Shown: in pieces, positions 7,881 through 16,319 of the stretch
Layout of the letters: each line of letters opens with the position of its first letter
Numbering within the stretch: the stretch's first letter is position 1
Assembly: GCA_964393865.1 (NCBI GenBank)
Contig: CAYMUW010000001.1
Location: 83,257 to 147,256, forward strand
Origin: Suilimivivens sp964393865
GTDB taxonomy: Bacteria > Bacillota > Clostridia > Lachnospirales > Lachnospiraceae
DNA: 64,000 nt
Direction: 5' to 3'
Translations under genes and position numbers: made by a program
The notes under the pieces: model-generated
What the model saw: only the letters and a program-made list of their open reading frames with translations
Database searches by the model: none
What the model was told of the DNA's origin: nothing

Positions 7881-8820
7881 GTATATTATCAAACGTATTT
7901 TAATTGCCATTCCGGTGCTGATCGGCATTACCATTATTGACTATGCAATTATGTGCCTTGCAGGCAGTCCTCTTCAAATGCTGCAGGGTCCCAGAGTTTC
8001 CGAGGCGGCGGTAGAGGCGAAGGCGATTGCGCTTGGATTGGATAAGCCCTTTTATATTCAGTATTTTGTATGGCTGGGGCAGCTTCTGCACGGAAATCTG
8101 GGGTATTCCATGAAATCTTATCAATCGGTAAGCGCCATGATTGGAAGTCATTTAGGGCCTACTCTATTGCTCATGGGAATTTCTCTTGTGGCTGGTCTTC
8201 TGATAGCGATACCAGCGGGAATTTACAGTGCAGTACATCAATATTCCGCAGGAGACTATGCGGCAGTGACATTTTCCTTTTTTGGAAGCAGTATTCCCAG
8301 CTTTTTTCTTGCGCTGGTATTGATTTACTTTTTCACGGTAAAGCTGGGGTGGCTTCCTTCCAGCGGGATGAGTACGCTGGGCACGTCGGGAAGCGTTGGA
8401 GATGTGGCGAAGCATATGGTGATGCCGGTGCTGGTGCTTGCCGTTTCAATAGCCGGCAGAAACATTCGATATATCAGAAGTGCAGTGTTGGAAATCCTGC
8501 AGCAGGATTATCTGCGTACCGCAACGGCCAAGGGCATTGGACATTTTCTGGTAATCAATAAACATGCTCTCCGCAACGCACTTGTCCCCATTGTGACGGT
8601 AATCGGCATGGAAATTCCGGTGCTGTTTGGCGGTGCTGTTATTGTGGAGCAGGTGTTTTCCTGGCCGGGCCTGGGGCTTATGACCATGAGCGCAATCAGC
8701 AGCAGAGATTATCCCGTGATTATGGGAGTATGTCTTCTGTCTGCCATCGTGGTTCTTGTGGCAAACTTAATTACGGATATTCTGTATGCGTTGGTTGATC
8801 CCACCATTCAGTTGAACTAG
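7873..8820 (+). CDS. Peptide-type ABC transporter permease (DppB type)
   Basis: A 315-residue inner-membrane permease with an N-terminal transmembrane helix (ILIAIPVLIGITIIDYAIM) followed by a large loop and five more helices, the DppB/OppB layout. The EAA-type coupling loop is visible around LRTATAKGIGHFLVINKHAL. The start overlaps the preceding ATPase gene by 8 bases and has GGAGGAGG upstream. It partners the DppC-type permease that follows after 8 bases. Confidence 0.93.
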   Translation: MGKYIIKRILIAIPVLIGITIIDYAIMCLAGSPLQMLQGPRVSEAAVEAKAIALGLDKPFYIQYFVWLGQLLHGNLGYSMKSYQSVSAMIGSHLGPTLLLMGISLVAGLLIAIPAGIYSAVHQYSAGDYAAVTFSFFGSSIPSFFLALVLIYFFTVKLGWLPSSGMSTLGTSGSVGDVAKHMVMPVLVLAVSIAGRNIRYIRSAVLEILQQDYLRTATAKGIGHFLVINKHALRNALVPIVTVIGMEIPVLFGGAVIVEQVFSWPGLGLMTMSAISSRDYPVIMGVCLLSAIVVLVANLITDILYALVDPTIQLN

Positions 8821-8828
8821 GAGGGATT

Positions 8829-9710
8829 ATGAAGCAAAGGAATTTAGATAAAAAGGATCTTGTAAGCGAAAGCTATTTGCAGACAGTGTTTCGGAGATTC
8901 AGGCGGCACCGCCTTGCAGCGGTCAGTTTGGGGATACTGATTATTCTCGGGGCAGCGGCGCTTCTTGCTCCGGTAATTGCGCCCTATGATCCCACTGAGA
9001 TCGTGGGAGGCTTCAGTAAGGCTCCCAGCAGAGAATTCTGGCTGGGAACGGATCAGATCGGAAGAGATGTTTTCAGCAGGTTATTGTATGCTATGCGGGT
9101 GTCTCTGCTGGTGGGTATTCTTGCCACGCTGATATCTACTGCGGTGGGAGTGGTGCTTGGACTAATCGCAGGATATTTTGGCGGCGTTGCGGATATGATG
9201 ATTATGCGTTTTACGGATATGGTTATGTCCTTCCCGTATATATTACTGGTGCTGGTTGCGGCTTCCATTTTCAGGCCGGGTATGTGGAGCATCATTTTGA
9301 TACTGGGCTTTGTGGACTGGCCGGGAATAGCCAGACTGGTAAGAGGAAATGTGTTAAGCCTTCGGGAGACCAACTTTATAAAAGGAAATATTGTGGCAGG
9401 GATGCCTCTCGGACATATTTTGTTTTCAGAGATACTGCCGAATACGGTAGCACCGATTTTGGTTTATGCAACCTCTGTACTGGCGTTGTCTATGCTGGAT
9501 GAGGCGGCATTAAGCTTTTTGGGAATGGGGGTACAGCCCCCCACGGCAAGTCTTGGAAACATGCTAAATGGCGCCCAGTCACTTACGATATTAACGAAAC
9601 AGCCATGGCTGTGGCTGCCTCCCGGGCTTTTGATTGTGGTGCTGGTTATGGCAATTAATTTTATCGGTGATGCGCTTCGTGATGCACTGGACCCAAACAG
9701 TAAGAGGTAA
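8829..9710 (+). CDS. Peptide-type ABC transporter permease (DppC type)
   Basis: A 293-residue permease. It has the DppC-type cytosolic N-terminus, a first helix (LAAVSLGILIILGAAALLA), then the periplasmic-side motif FWLGTDQIGRDVFSRLLYA typical of DppC/OppC proteins, and about five further helices. The coupling loop is near ETNFIKGNIVAGMPLGHI. AGGAGGG precedes the ATG. With DppB it forms the translocation channel of the importer. Confidence 0.93.
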   Translation: MKQRNLDKKDLVSESYLQTVFRRFRRHRLAAVSLGILIILGAAALLAPVIAPYDPTEIVGGFSKAPSREFWLGTDQIGRDVFSRLLYAMRVSLLVGILATLISTAVGVVLGLIAGYFGGVADMMIMRFTDMVMSFPYILLVLVAASIFRPGMWSIILILGFVDWPGIARLVRGNVLSLRETNFIKGNIVAGMPLGHILFSEILPNTVAPILVYATSVLALSMLDEAALSFLGMGVQPPTASLGNMLNGAQSLTILTKQPWLWLPPGLLIVVLVMAINFIGDALRDALDPNSKR

Positions 9711-9740
9711 TTACGTTTAACGTCGGGAAGGGAACGAAAT

Positions 9741-10856
9741 ATGAAGGATCTTGAGGAAAGGCTGATAGAACATTTTAAGTGGTTTCATATGCATCCTGAG
9801 TTATCCTACGAGGAATATGAGACTACGAAGAAGATAAGAGAGATATTGACGGAGGCGGGAGTTGAAATTCTGCCGTATGACCTTGAGACCGGTCTGATTG
9901 CCTGTATCAGGGGAGAAAAGCCGGGACCGGTGCAGGCTCTCCGCTGTGATATTGATGCACTGCCGATTCAGGAGGAAACGGGGCTGCCCTATGCTTCTTT
10001 GTGCGAGGGAAGGATGCATGCCTGCGGGCATGATTTTCATATCATTTCAGGAATCGGCTGTGCCATTTTACTAAATGAAAGAAAAAGTCAGATGGCAGGC
10101 ACGGTGAAGATTATTTTCCAGCCTGCGGAGGAAGCTGCGCTGGGAGCACTTAAAATACTGGAAACAGATGTTATGGAGGATGTGGACAGGATATGGGGGA
10201 TACATGCAGATCCTACCAATGAGACAGGTGTTTTGGGAATCAGAGAGGGATATGTTACCGCAGCAGTGGACCGGTTCGTGGTGGAAATCAAAGGAGCAGG
10301 ATGCCACGGAGCACATCCCGACGACGGTGTTGATCCCATTCCGGCAGCTGCAGCTGTGATTCAGGCATTTCAAACCATTGTCACCAGAAATGCCAATGCT
10401 TTTCATCCAACGCTGATCAGTGTTACAAGACTGCAGGCAGGGAACACATGGAATGTCATCCCGGAAACGGCCCAGCTTGAGGGAACGGTTCGAACCATGA
10501 ACCGGGAGGACAGAGTCCTTTTTGAAAAGAGAATAAAGGAAATTGCTGACAGCACTGCACGGGCTTATGGTGCAACGGCTGATGTTCAGTGGATTCAGGG
10601 CCCTCCTGCCACCTGCAATGATAAGGAGATGGCGGAATACAGCATGCAGCGGGGCAAAGAGAGAGGATTTCAGATTGTGCCCGAGGAAAGCTCCTTAGGC
10701 GGTGATGATTTTGCCTTTCTGGAAGAAAACATTCCGGGGTGTTACCTGAAAATCGGGACAGGAAAGGGACAATTAATTCACCAGCCCGGTTTTCAGGTAG
10801 ACACCTCGGTGATTATGCCTACGGTGGAATATGTTGTTTCGCTTTTTATGTGTTAG
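9741..10856 (+). CDS. M20D-family amidohydrolase (N-acyl amino acid / N-acyl-cysteine conjugate deacylase type)
   Basis: A 371-residue cytosolic metallo-amidohydrolase. Metal ligands are visible in HACGHD (C95, H97), FQPAEEA and WGIHADP, the arrangement of the IAA-amino acid hydrolase / YxeP / hippuricase group (M20D). These enzymes remove N-acyl groups or split peptide-like bonds. It starts 30 bases after the DppC-type gene with GGGAAGGG, so it is the last gene of the importer operon and probably acts on the imported compound. Together with the C-S lyases and CysK this suggests deacetylation of an imported cysteine conjugate. Its stop overlaps the end of the convergent SAM-hydrolase gene by 11 bases. 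Confidence 0.88.
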   Translation: MKDLEERLIEHFKWFHMHPELSYEEYETTKKIREILTEAGVEILPYDLETGLIACIRGEKPGPVQALRCDIDALPIQEETGLPYASLCEGRMHACGHDFHIISGIGCAILLNERKSQMAGTVKIIFQPAEEAALGALKILETDVMEDVDRIWGIHADPTNETGVLGIREGYVTAAVDRFVVEIKGAGCHGAHPDDGVDPIPAAAAVIQAFQTIVTRNANAFHPTLISVTRLQAGNTWNVIPETAQLEGTVRTMNREDRVLFEKRIKEIADSTARAYGATADVQWIQGPPATCNDKEMAEYSMQRGKERGFQIVPEESSLGGDDFAFLEENIPGCYLKIGTGKGQLIHQPGFQVDTSVIMPTVEYVVSLFMC

Positions 10857-11697
10857 GAAGTGTAATAAGGAAAGTATAATCGTTTCCGGAATGCACCTGA
10901 TAGGCCTCCTTAAAATTACCCTGATTGATGCCCAGCTCCACACTGTTGGTAGAGGAGTCAAACAAAATGGGTTCTCCTACCTTCACAAAGCCAAAGGACT
11001 TTTCATATAGTACATCCTGATCAAAATAGATCTCTCCCTTCCGGGATAATGTTACATGTACAAGATCACCGTGCTGATATCCTGCTTCCTTAAAATCACA
11101 GGAAAGAACATTCAGGGCGATACTGCCGAAGGGATCGCTGACACTGGAGACAATTCCCTTAATTTCGGTGCCCTCAATCTGTGCATGAAGGATTTCCTGA
11201 CCGAATAACACGATTTCCTCTGTAGGATATGCGGAACCAACCTGCTCAAAGGAAATTACACCGGAAGCAAGTCTTGCCGCAGTATAGGCAAAAATGTCTC
11301 TTCCGTGGAACACGGCAATTTCTTCCGTACCGGGATAGCGGTTAACGGTCTCGTCAATTTCACGAATTTCCTGAATGCCAACCTGATAAAACAAATGAGT
11401 GAGAGTGCCGTTGTCGGGGGTTATAATATAATTTCCGTCATTTAATTTGGCTGCGCAGGCACGCCTCTGTGTTCCCACACCGGGGTCAACAACCGAAACG
11501 AATACGGTGCCTTTGGGCCAAAAGGGCTCCACATACATAATTTCCTGGGAAGCAGCCAGAATGTTATACTGTTCGATTTCGTGAGTAATATCTACACATT
11601 CCAGGGAAGGATCTACCTGCTTGCATACGCCTCTCATGGCAGCCACTGCGCCCCATTTCAGACTAAAGTCTGTTTGCCAGACAATACATGGTTTCAT
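10846..11697 (-). CDS. SAM hydroxide adenosyltransferase (DUF62, chlorinase/fluorinase family)
   Basis: A 283-residue protein of the DUF62 family. These enzymes split S-adenosylmethionine with water (hydroxide) to adenosine and L-methionine and are homologues of the fluorinase and chlorinase. Visible markers are WQTDFSLKWGAVAAMRGV near the N-terminus, FVSVVDPGVGTQRRA, TPDNGTLTHLFYQ and FHGRDIFAYTAARLASG, the conserved Asp/Arg/His set of the hydroxide enzymes. It is the last gene of the minus-strand ECF operon, 32 bases after the M20 peptidase. Why a SAM-destroying enzyme travels with a transporter is unknown. Salvage of the methionine or adenosine moiety of an imported nucleoside-type compound is one possibility (inference). 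Confidence 0.9.
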   Translation of the reverse strand: MKPCIVWQTDFSLKWGAVAAMRGVCKQVDPSLECVDITHEIEQYNILAASQEIMYVEPFWPKGTVFVSVVDPGVGTQRRACAAKLNDGNYIITPDNGTLTHLFYQVGIQEIREIDETVNRYPGTEEIAVFHGRDIFAYTAARLASGVISFEQVGSAYPTEEIVLFGQEILHAQIEGTEIKGIVSSVSDPFGSIALNVLSCDFKEAGYQHGDLVHVTLSRKGEIYFDQDVLYEKSFGFVKVGEPILFDSSTNSVELGINQGNFKEAYQVHSGNDYTFLITLPNT

Positions 11698-11729
11698 ATG
11701 TTACTTACATCCTTTCGCATTTTTAAATT

Positions 11730-13073
11730 CTATAGAAGGGCAATACGTTTCATCGCCTCATAATAAATTTCTAAAGCTTGAATACAGGTATCAAGGGAGA
11801 CAGACTCGTCGGCCTGATGAGCTAAATGAGGCTCACAGGGTCCTACGGGGCCATAAGCCACACAATGTCCGAATACCTTGCTGTAGGAGACGCCCCCGGA
11901 AACAAAGGGGGCACTCATATCACCGGTTTTTTCACGATAGACAGACAAAAGCGTATTTACATAAGGATCCTGAAGGTCGTTCATGGTTGGCGGAGAGTCA
12001 TAATCAAGGGATACCTTTAAATGGCACTGGGAGCTTAATTTCTCCGTACAATCCTCAGAGGACATTCCATAAGGATATCTGGCGTCTATTTCTCCGTAGC
12101 ATTCCCCGTTTATAATTCGAAAAATACCCAAATTCATGGTATATGCTTCGGCATTATCAGGCGCTTCAATACCGAGAGATTTTCCGTAAGACGATTCAAA
12201 GCAATGATAAAGGTTGCCCATCAGAGGATCGCCGCACTCCTTTAGCAAGGACAAAAGCAGAACAGTAGCGCTAAGTCCTTCCTCAGGGTGTGAAGCGTGG
12301 GCGGCCTTCCCGGTGACCTGTACAAAGGTTTTGGAATCCCGCTCCGATACGGTGCAGGAAAGCTTCCTTTGAAGGGCTAATTCCTGCAGGAAAGCAGTAT
12401 ATTTATTATTGTTAAGCAGCGCATTTGCGGTCGGTGAAATGACATTACACTGTACGCCGCAGTTCATTTCCTCAACAATTCCCTGATAGCTTCCGGAAAG
12501 CCGCCACATTAAGGCTCCCTTTTCGCCGACAGCCATAGGGAAAGAGCCGTCAGGGGTAAAGGCAAAGGCAGGATACCCGGCTTGCTTGACATAATGAAAC
12601 AAATCATCCATGGTACGCTCCTCATCACAGCCCAGGACGATCCGAAGCTCCTTTTTCAGAGGAAGATTTTCATCTCTAATCAGCTTCAAGGCCAAATAAG
12701 TAAGGAAAGCAGCAGCCTTCATATCCTGGCTGCCGCGTCCGTAAAGCCTTCCGTTTTTGATCTCACCGCAAAAGGGCGGAATGCTCCACCCTTCTCCGGG
12801 CTCCACCACATCAAGATGTGATGCAATGTCAATCCGCTCATTCTTCTGCCCAATTCGTATGGCAATTGCATGTCCGTCATACTTAAGAACCTGAAACCCG
12901 TCGGCAACAGCAAGACGGGTCATATAGTCAAGGGCATCTGCAACACCCTGCCCATAAGGCGTTTGGACGGAAATTGTCCGGGCGTCATATACGGAAGGAA
13001 TTTTTATTAAGTTTTGAAGCTCCGGTAAATGATCCAGAAAATATTGTTTAAAATTTATATCCATGGCGCCCAT
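11730..13073 (-). CDS. M20 family dipeptidase-like metallopeptidase (Sapep/PepV type)
   Basis: A 447-residue cytosolic peptidase of the M20A/PepV kind. Candidate zinc ligands and catalytic residues are SHLDVV, GRGSQDMKAA (the usual aspartate in a DxK context) and the CDEERTMDD glutamates. Starts at 13073 (MGAMDIN) and 13064 are both possible; neither has a strong ribosome site. The start lies inside the end of the ecfT gene, so translational coupling is likely. Position between ecfT and the SAM hydrolase makes it part of the ECF operon, suggesting that the imported compound contains a peptide bond or is an amino-acid derivative. Confidence 0.82.
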   Translation of the reverse strand: MGAMDINFKQYFLDHLPELQNLIKIPSVYDARTISVQTPYGQGVADALDYMTRLAVADGFQVLKYDGHAIAIRIGQKNERIDIASHLDVVEPGEGWSIPPFCGEIKNGRLYGRGSQDMKAAAFLTYLALKLIRDENLPLKKELRIVLGCDEERTMDDLFHYVKQAGYPAFAFTPDGSFPMAVGEKGALMWRLSGSYQGIVEEMNCGVQCNVISPTANALLNNNKYTAFLQELALQRKLSCTVSERDSKTFVQVTGKAAHASHPEEGLSATVLLLSLLKECGDPLMGNLYHCFESSYGKSLGIEAPDNAEAYTMNLGIFRIINGECYGEIDARYPYGMSSEDCTEKLSSQCHLKVSLDYDSPPTMNDLQDPYVNTLLSVYREKTGDMSAPFVSGGVSYSKVFGHCVAYGPVGPCEPHLAHQADESVSLDTCIQALEIYYEAMKRIALL

Positions 13074-13912
13074 ACTTGAAATTCTGCCGGGAAAAAGATC
13101 CGGCGGATGATAACTGCTATAATGGCAAGGTAGAGAAGAATATATATGATCTTCATCCGACGGTCATTTTTGGTTTCTTCATGCTCGGAATAGTAGGTTC
13201 GGGTTTTTCCCTTGCCGTAGCCTCTAAGGTCCATAGCATTGGCAATATTACCTACCCGTTCAAAGGAAATAATGATCAGGGGAACTAAAATCAGGACATT
13301 TTGCTTTAGCCGGGTCAGTAAGCCGGTTCTTTTGGAATCAAGCTCCATCCCCCGTGCCTGCATGGAAATTTTGATGTCCGAAAAGTCCCTTGTGATATCA
13401 GGAATATAGCGGAATGCAATGGAAACAATAGTAGCTACCTTGTAGGGAACCTTGATAGAATACAGCCCGGCAGCAATTTCGCTGGGGGTGATAGCCTGAA
13501 TAAAGGTCAGTGAAACGGTAAAGGTAGCCATAAATTTGGTAAAACGTACCAGAAAATACCACAGAGTTTCCGCTGTTAAAATATATCTGGAGCTAAAGGT
13601 AAACAGTAAGGTTGAACCGCCTACAATATTCCGTCCGTAATCCGGAGAAACCACCCAAATCAGAAATAAATTAAATAAATTTACAACTACAATAAAGGTC
13701 ATTAGCCCCCCTATCAGCTTCCAGTTGGGTTTAATGGATATCAGTCCAATCATGCTGACAATCAGGACAGGAAATAATATTCTAAAATCCCAGGTTGCAA
13801 CCAAAAGAATGACCAATGCAAAAAACAGACGTACCTTGGTGGTGCCTGACAGCTTATCAAGAAAGGTGTGACCGGGAATTACGTTTATAAAGAGCCGTTT
13901 ATTCATGTCCAT
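13055..13912 (-). CDS. ECF transporter T component (transmembrane coupling protein)
   Basis: About 285 residues with several hydrophobic helices (LFFALVILLVATWDF and so on). The T-component coupling helices are visible as SIKVPYKVATIVSIAFRYIP and SMQARGMELDS; the A-R-G motif touches the ATPases. The ATG at 13912 has GAGAGG about 9 bases upstream; a GTG two codons earlier is possible. It overlaps the ATPase gene by 14 bases and the peptidase gene by 19 bases. It couples the ATPase to the S component encoded two genes upstream. Confidence 0.88.
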   Translation of the reverse strand: MDMNKRLFINVIPGHTFLDKLSGTTKVRLFFALVILLVATWDFRILFPVLIVSMIGLISIKPNWKLIGGLMTFIVVVNLFNLFLIWVVSPDYGRNIVGGSTLLFTFSSRYILTAETLWYFLVRFTKFMATFTVSLTFIQAITPSEIAAGLYSIKVPYKVATIVSIAFRYIPDITRDFSDIKISMQARGMELDSKRTGLLTRLKQNVLILVPLIIISFERVGNIANAMDLRGYGKGKTRTYYSEHEETKNDRRMKIIYILLYLAIIAVIIRRIFFPAEFQVWAPWI

Positions 13913-15614
13913 GTGCACGTTCCTCTCTTTCTACCTCAATAAAGTGCCGTATAAAGGCTTCCGGATCAATTCCGGCCTGTTTGGCCAGCGTTACAAGCGA
14001 GGTTTGTTTTAGATTGGCGGTTTTGATGACTTCAGAGTCAGAAAGTACTTTGAATACGTAATTATCTGCAATACATTTTCCGTCGGCAAACACGATAGCA
14101 CGGTCTGTATACTCTATAGCCAGATGCATATCATGAGTTATAAAAAGTATGGTAATATGATAGTTTTTGTTTATTTCCTCAAGGAAATTCATGATCTCTG
14201 TGTAGTGCTTGTAGTCCTGGCCGGCAGTAGGCTCGTCCAGAATAATGATTTCCGGCTGCAGCGCCAATATGGATGCAATGGTAACCCTTTTGCGCTGACC
14301 GTAGCTTAATACGGATACGGGCCAATTTCTCATAGGATACAGTCCGCACATTTTGAGCGTATCAGCTACACGCTTATCAATCTCCTCCTGACTGAACTGA
14401 TTCAATGTAAGAGCCAAACGCACCTCGTCGGCAATAATATCCTTTACAATCATCTGATTGGGATTTTGCATAACATAGCCTATCTTTTGGCCAATCTCCT
14501 TTATAGACATGGACAGATAGTTGGTGTCGTTGATAAGGATTTCTCCGCTTGTGGGACGAATAATACCGCATAACAGCTTGGCCATAGTGGATTTCCCGGC
14601 ACCGTTTTTCCCTATGATAGCAATTTTTTCGCCCCGGTGGATGTCGAAGGAAACATCATCCAATGCTTTTCGTCTCTCGTAGGAGAAGGTAACGTGTGAT
14701 GCTCTTACGAGCAGTTCATCCTTTGAAGGAGCCTGATATTCTGAGGCGGCCTTCATTTCATCCAAAATTGCATTTTGATATTTGGAAATATCCAGTTCTT
14801 CAATCTGATCAAGATGATCCTCTGAGGTAAATTGAATGCCCGCATTTTTCAGGGCGGAAATATATAAGGGCTCGCGAATGCCGTGTTCCTTCAGCATACC
14901 GGAGCAAAGCAGTTCATCGGGAGTGGAGTCTAACTGAATTTGTCCCTCGTCCACTAATATAATTCTGTCAACATGGCGGTATAAAACATCCTCAAGACGG
15001 TGCTCAATAATAAGAATGGTCTTATCCTTTTCACGATGAATTTGATCGATCAAATCCACGGCAGCCATTCCCATAGCAGGGTCAAGAGCTGCAAGAGGTT
15101 CGTCAAACAGGAGTATTTCCTCTTCGTCATGCAAAATACCAGCTAAAGCCACCTTTTGCTTCTGTCCGCCTGACAGATGAAAGGGTGGCTCAATTAAAAA
15201 GTTTTCCATTCCGACTGTTTTTGCTGCGCTATCAACCTTTTCAAGCATGACCTCTCTGGGGGTCGAACGGTTTTCCAAAGAAAAGGCAATATCCTCGCCA
15301 ACGGAAAGTCCAACGAACTGTGCGTCTGTGTCCTGCTGAACTGTTCCCACATGCTTGCTCAGTTCAAAAATGCTTGCATCTTTTGTTTCAACGCCGGCTA
15401 CCTTCAGGGAACCGGTGATTTCCCCGTCATAGGAGAAAGGAATTAATCCGTTAATGCAGTTGGCAAGGGTTGATTTTCCACTGCCGCTGGGACCAAGGAT
15501 TAATATCTTTTCTCCATGATAAAGGGTAAGATTGATATTTTTCAGCGTTGTTTCGGTTTGGGTTTTATATTTAAAACTAAAATCTTTAAATTCAACAATC
15601 GCTTTTTTCATCAT
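13899..15614 (-). CDS. ECF transporter ATPase, two nucleotide-binding domains fused
   Basis: A 571-residue protein with two complete ABC ATPase domains in one chain. Domain 1 has Walker A GPSGSGKS, signature LSGGQKQKVALAG and Walker B ILLFDEPLAALD. Domain 2 has GKNGAGKS, a variant signature LSYGQRKRVTIAS and IIILDEPTAGQD. Fused EcfA-EcfA proteins are typical of the YkoD-like subgroup of ECF systems. The Tyr in the second signature suggests that one of the two ATP sites may be weaker. Two adjacent ATG codons (15614, 15611) are available; the first overlaps the stop of the S-component gene by one base. Confidence 0.92.
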   Translation of the reverse strand: MMKKAIVEFKDFSFKYKTQTETTLKNINLTLYHGEKILILGPSGSGKSTLANCINGLIPFSYDGEITGSLKVAGVETKDASIFELSKHVGTVQQDTDAQFVGLSVGEDIAFSLENRSTPREVMLEKVDSAAKTVGMENFLIEPPFHLSGGQKQKVALAGILHDEEEILLFDEPLAALDPAMGMAAVDLIDQIHREKDKTILIIEHRLEDVLYRHVDRIILVDEGQIQLDSTPDELLCSGMLKEHGIREPLYISALKNAGIQFTSEDHLDQIEELDISKYQNAILDEMKAASEYQAPSKDELLVRASHVTFSYERRKALDDVSFDIHRGEKIAIIGKNGAGKSTMAKLLCGIIRPTSGEILINDTNYLSMSIKEIGQKIGYVMQNPNQMIVKDIIADEVRLALTLNQFSQEEIDKRVADTLKMCGLYPMRNWPVSVLSYGQRKRVTIASILALQPEIIILDEPTAGQDYKHYTEIMNFLEEINKNYHITILFITHDMHLAIEYTDRAIVFADGKCIADNYVFKVLSDSEVIKTANLKQTSLVTLAKQAGIDPEAFIRHFIEVEREERAHGHE

Positions 15615-16195
15615 TAATCTTCTTTAACCAGATTTGTTTTGCGTGCATTACGTCTTGCAAGTAATGTTAATACAGGAATACCGATTACAATCAGAACAAT
15701 ACCATTGGAAATGATTGCGGATAAGGCCTGCATCCATGTGATGGTAAGCTCTGAAGAGTAGAACAGATAGGTCAATAAGGGGGTAACTACGCCAAAAGCA
15801 AGTGCATTACCGACAATAACGGTGATGATATAGATAATAGCATGCTTAACGGTAAAAACACCGTCCTCGATCTTTGCACCGTATAAGGGAAGAAGCCCTA
15901 CAAACAGACCCAATACCAGGTTGCCGATAGACCAGTCAAACCAGAAGCCCCAGCCTCCGATCAGATCGGCGATTACATTGCCAACACCTGCAGCCACTGC
16001 GGCAGGTAAGGGTCCGAACAGACCTGCTACTACCACAACAACGATCATTGCCGAAGTAAGTGAGGTATTGGTAAATACCTTGATCCCACCGAATACCATA
16101 AGTACGCCAAACAAAGCGGCGCCGATGGCCACGCCTACGATTGTTTTGGTGTTCCAAACACCAAGTAATAAAGACAGCTTGCTTTTTTCTTTCAT
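15614..16195 (-). CDS. ECF transporter S component (substrate-binding membrane protein)
   Basis: A 193-residue, six-helix membrane protein of the ECF-type riboflavin/UPF0397-like S-component group. Its first helix has the T-component contact pattern GVAIGAALFGVLM, followed by GLFGPLPAAVAAGVGNVIAD and WFDWSIGNLVLGLFVGL. It is first in the operon, with a strong AGGAGGAG site, and determines what the transporter carries. Substrate cannot be read from sequence. The linked peptidase and SAM hydrolase hint at an amino-acid- or nucleoside-like ligand. Confidence 0.85.
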   Translation of the reverse strand: MKEKSKLSLLLGVWNTKTIVGVAIGAALFGVLMVFGGIKVFTNTSLTSAMIVVVVVAGLFGPLPAAVAAGVGNVIADLIGGWGFWFDWSIGNLVLGLFVGLLPLYGAKIEDGVFTVKHAIIYIITVIVGNALAFGVVTPLLTYLFYSSELTITWMQALSAIISNGIVLIVIGIPVLTLLARRNARKTNLVKED

Positions 16196-16229
16196 TTCTC
16201 TCTCCTCCTAAGTTGATTGATCATATGTA

Positions 16230-16265
16230 AAATGCTCCTATAGCATTTCCCATAGAATTACTATG
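16230..16265 (-). promoter_or_regulatory. Two tandem hairpins in the ECF operon leader
   Basis: In the transcript leader, CATAG-TAATT-CTATG (16265-16251) is followed after two bases by AAATGCT-ATAGG-AGCATTT (16248-16230), a perfect 7-bp stem. The leader is only about 75 bases and matches no riboswitch class known to me. It could be a small regulatory RNA element or a protein site. Confidence 0.4.
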
Positions 16266-16272
16266 TTTTAAT

Positions 16273-16301
16273 ATTATACCTTTCATGCGTATAAAACGCA
16301 A
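16273..16301 (-). promoter_or_regulatory. Promoter of the ECF transporter operon
   Basis: On the minus strand TTGCGT (16296-16301), 17-base spacer, TATAAT (16273-16278). A perfect -10 and a partial -35. It sits between the Eis-like gene stop (16320) and the S-component start (16195). Confidence 0.65.
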
Positions 16302-16319
16302 GGATAAACAGAGTTTTAA

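Noticed and set aside
10857..10960. Terminator between the convergent M20D and SAM-hydrolase genes
   Set aside because: The two genes overlap by 11 bases and no stem with T tract was found around the junction.
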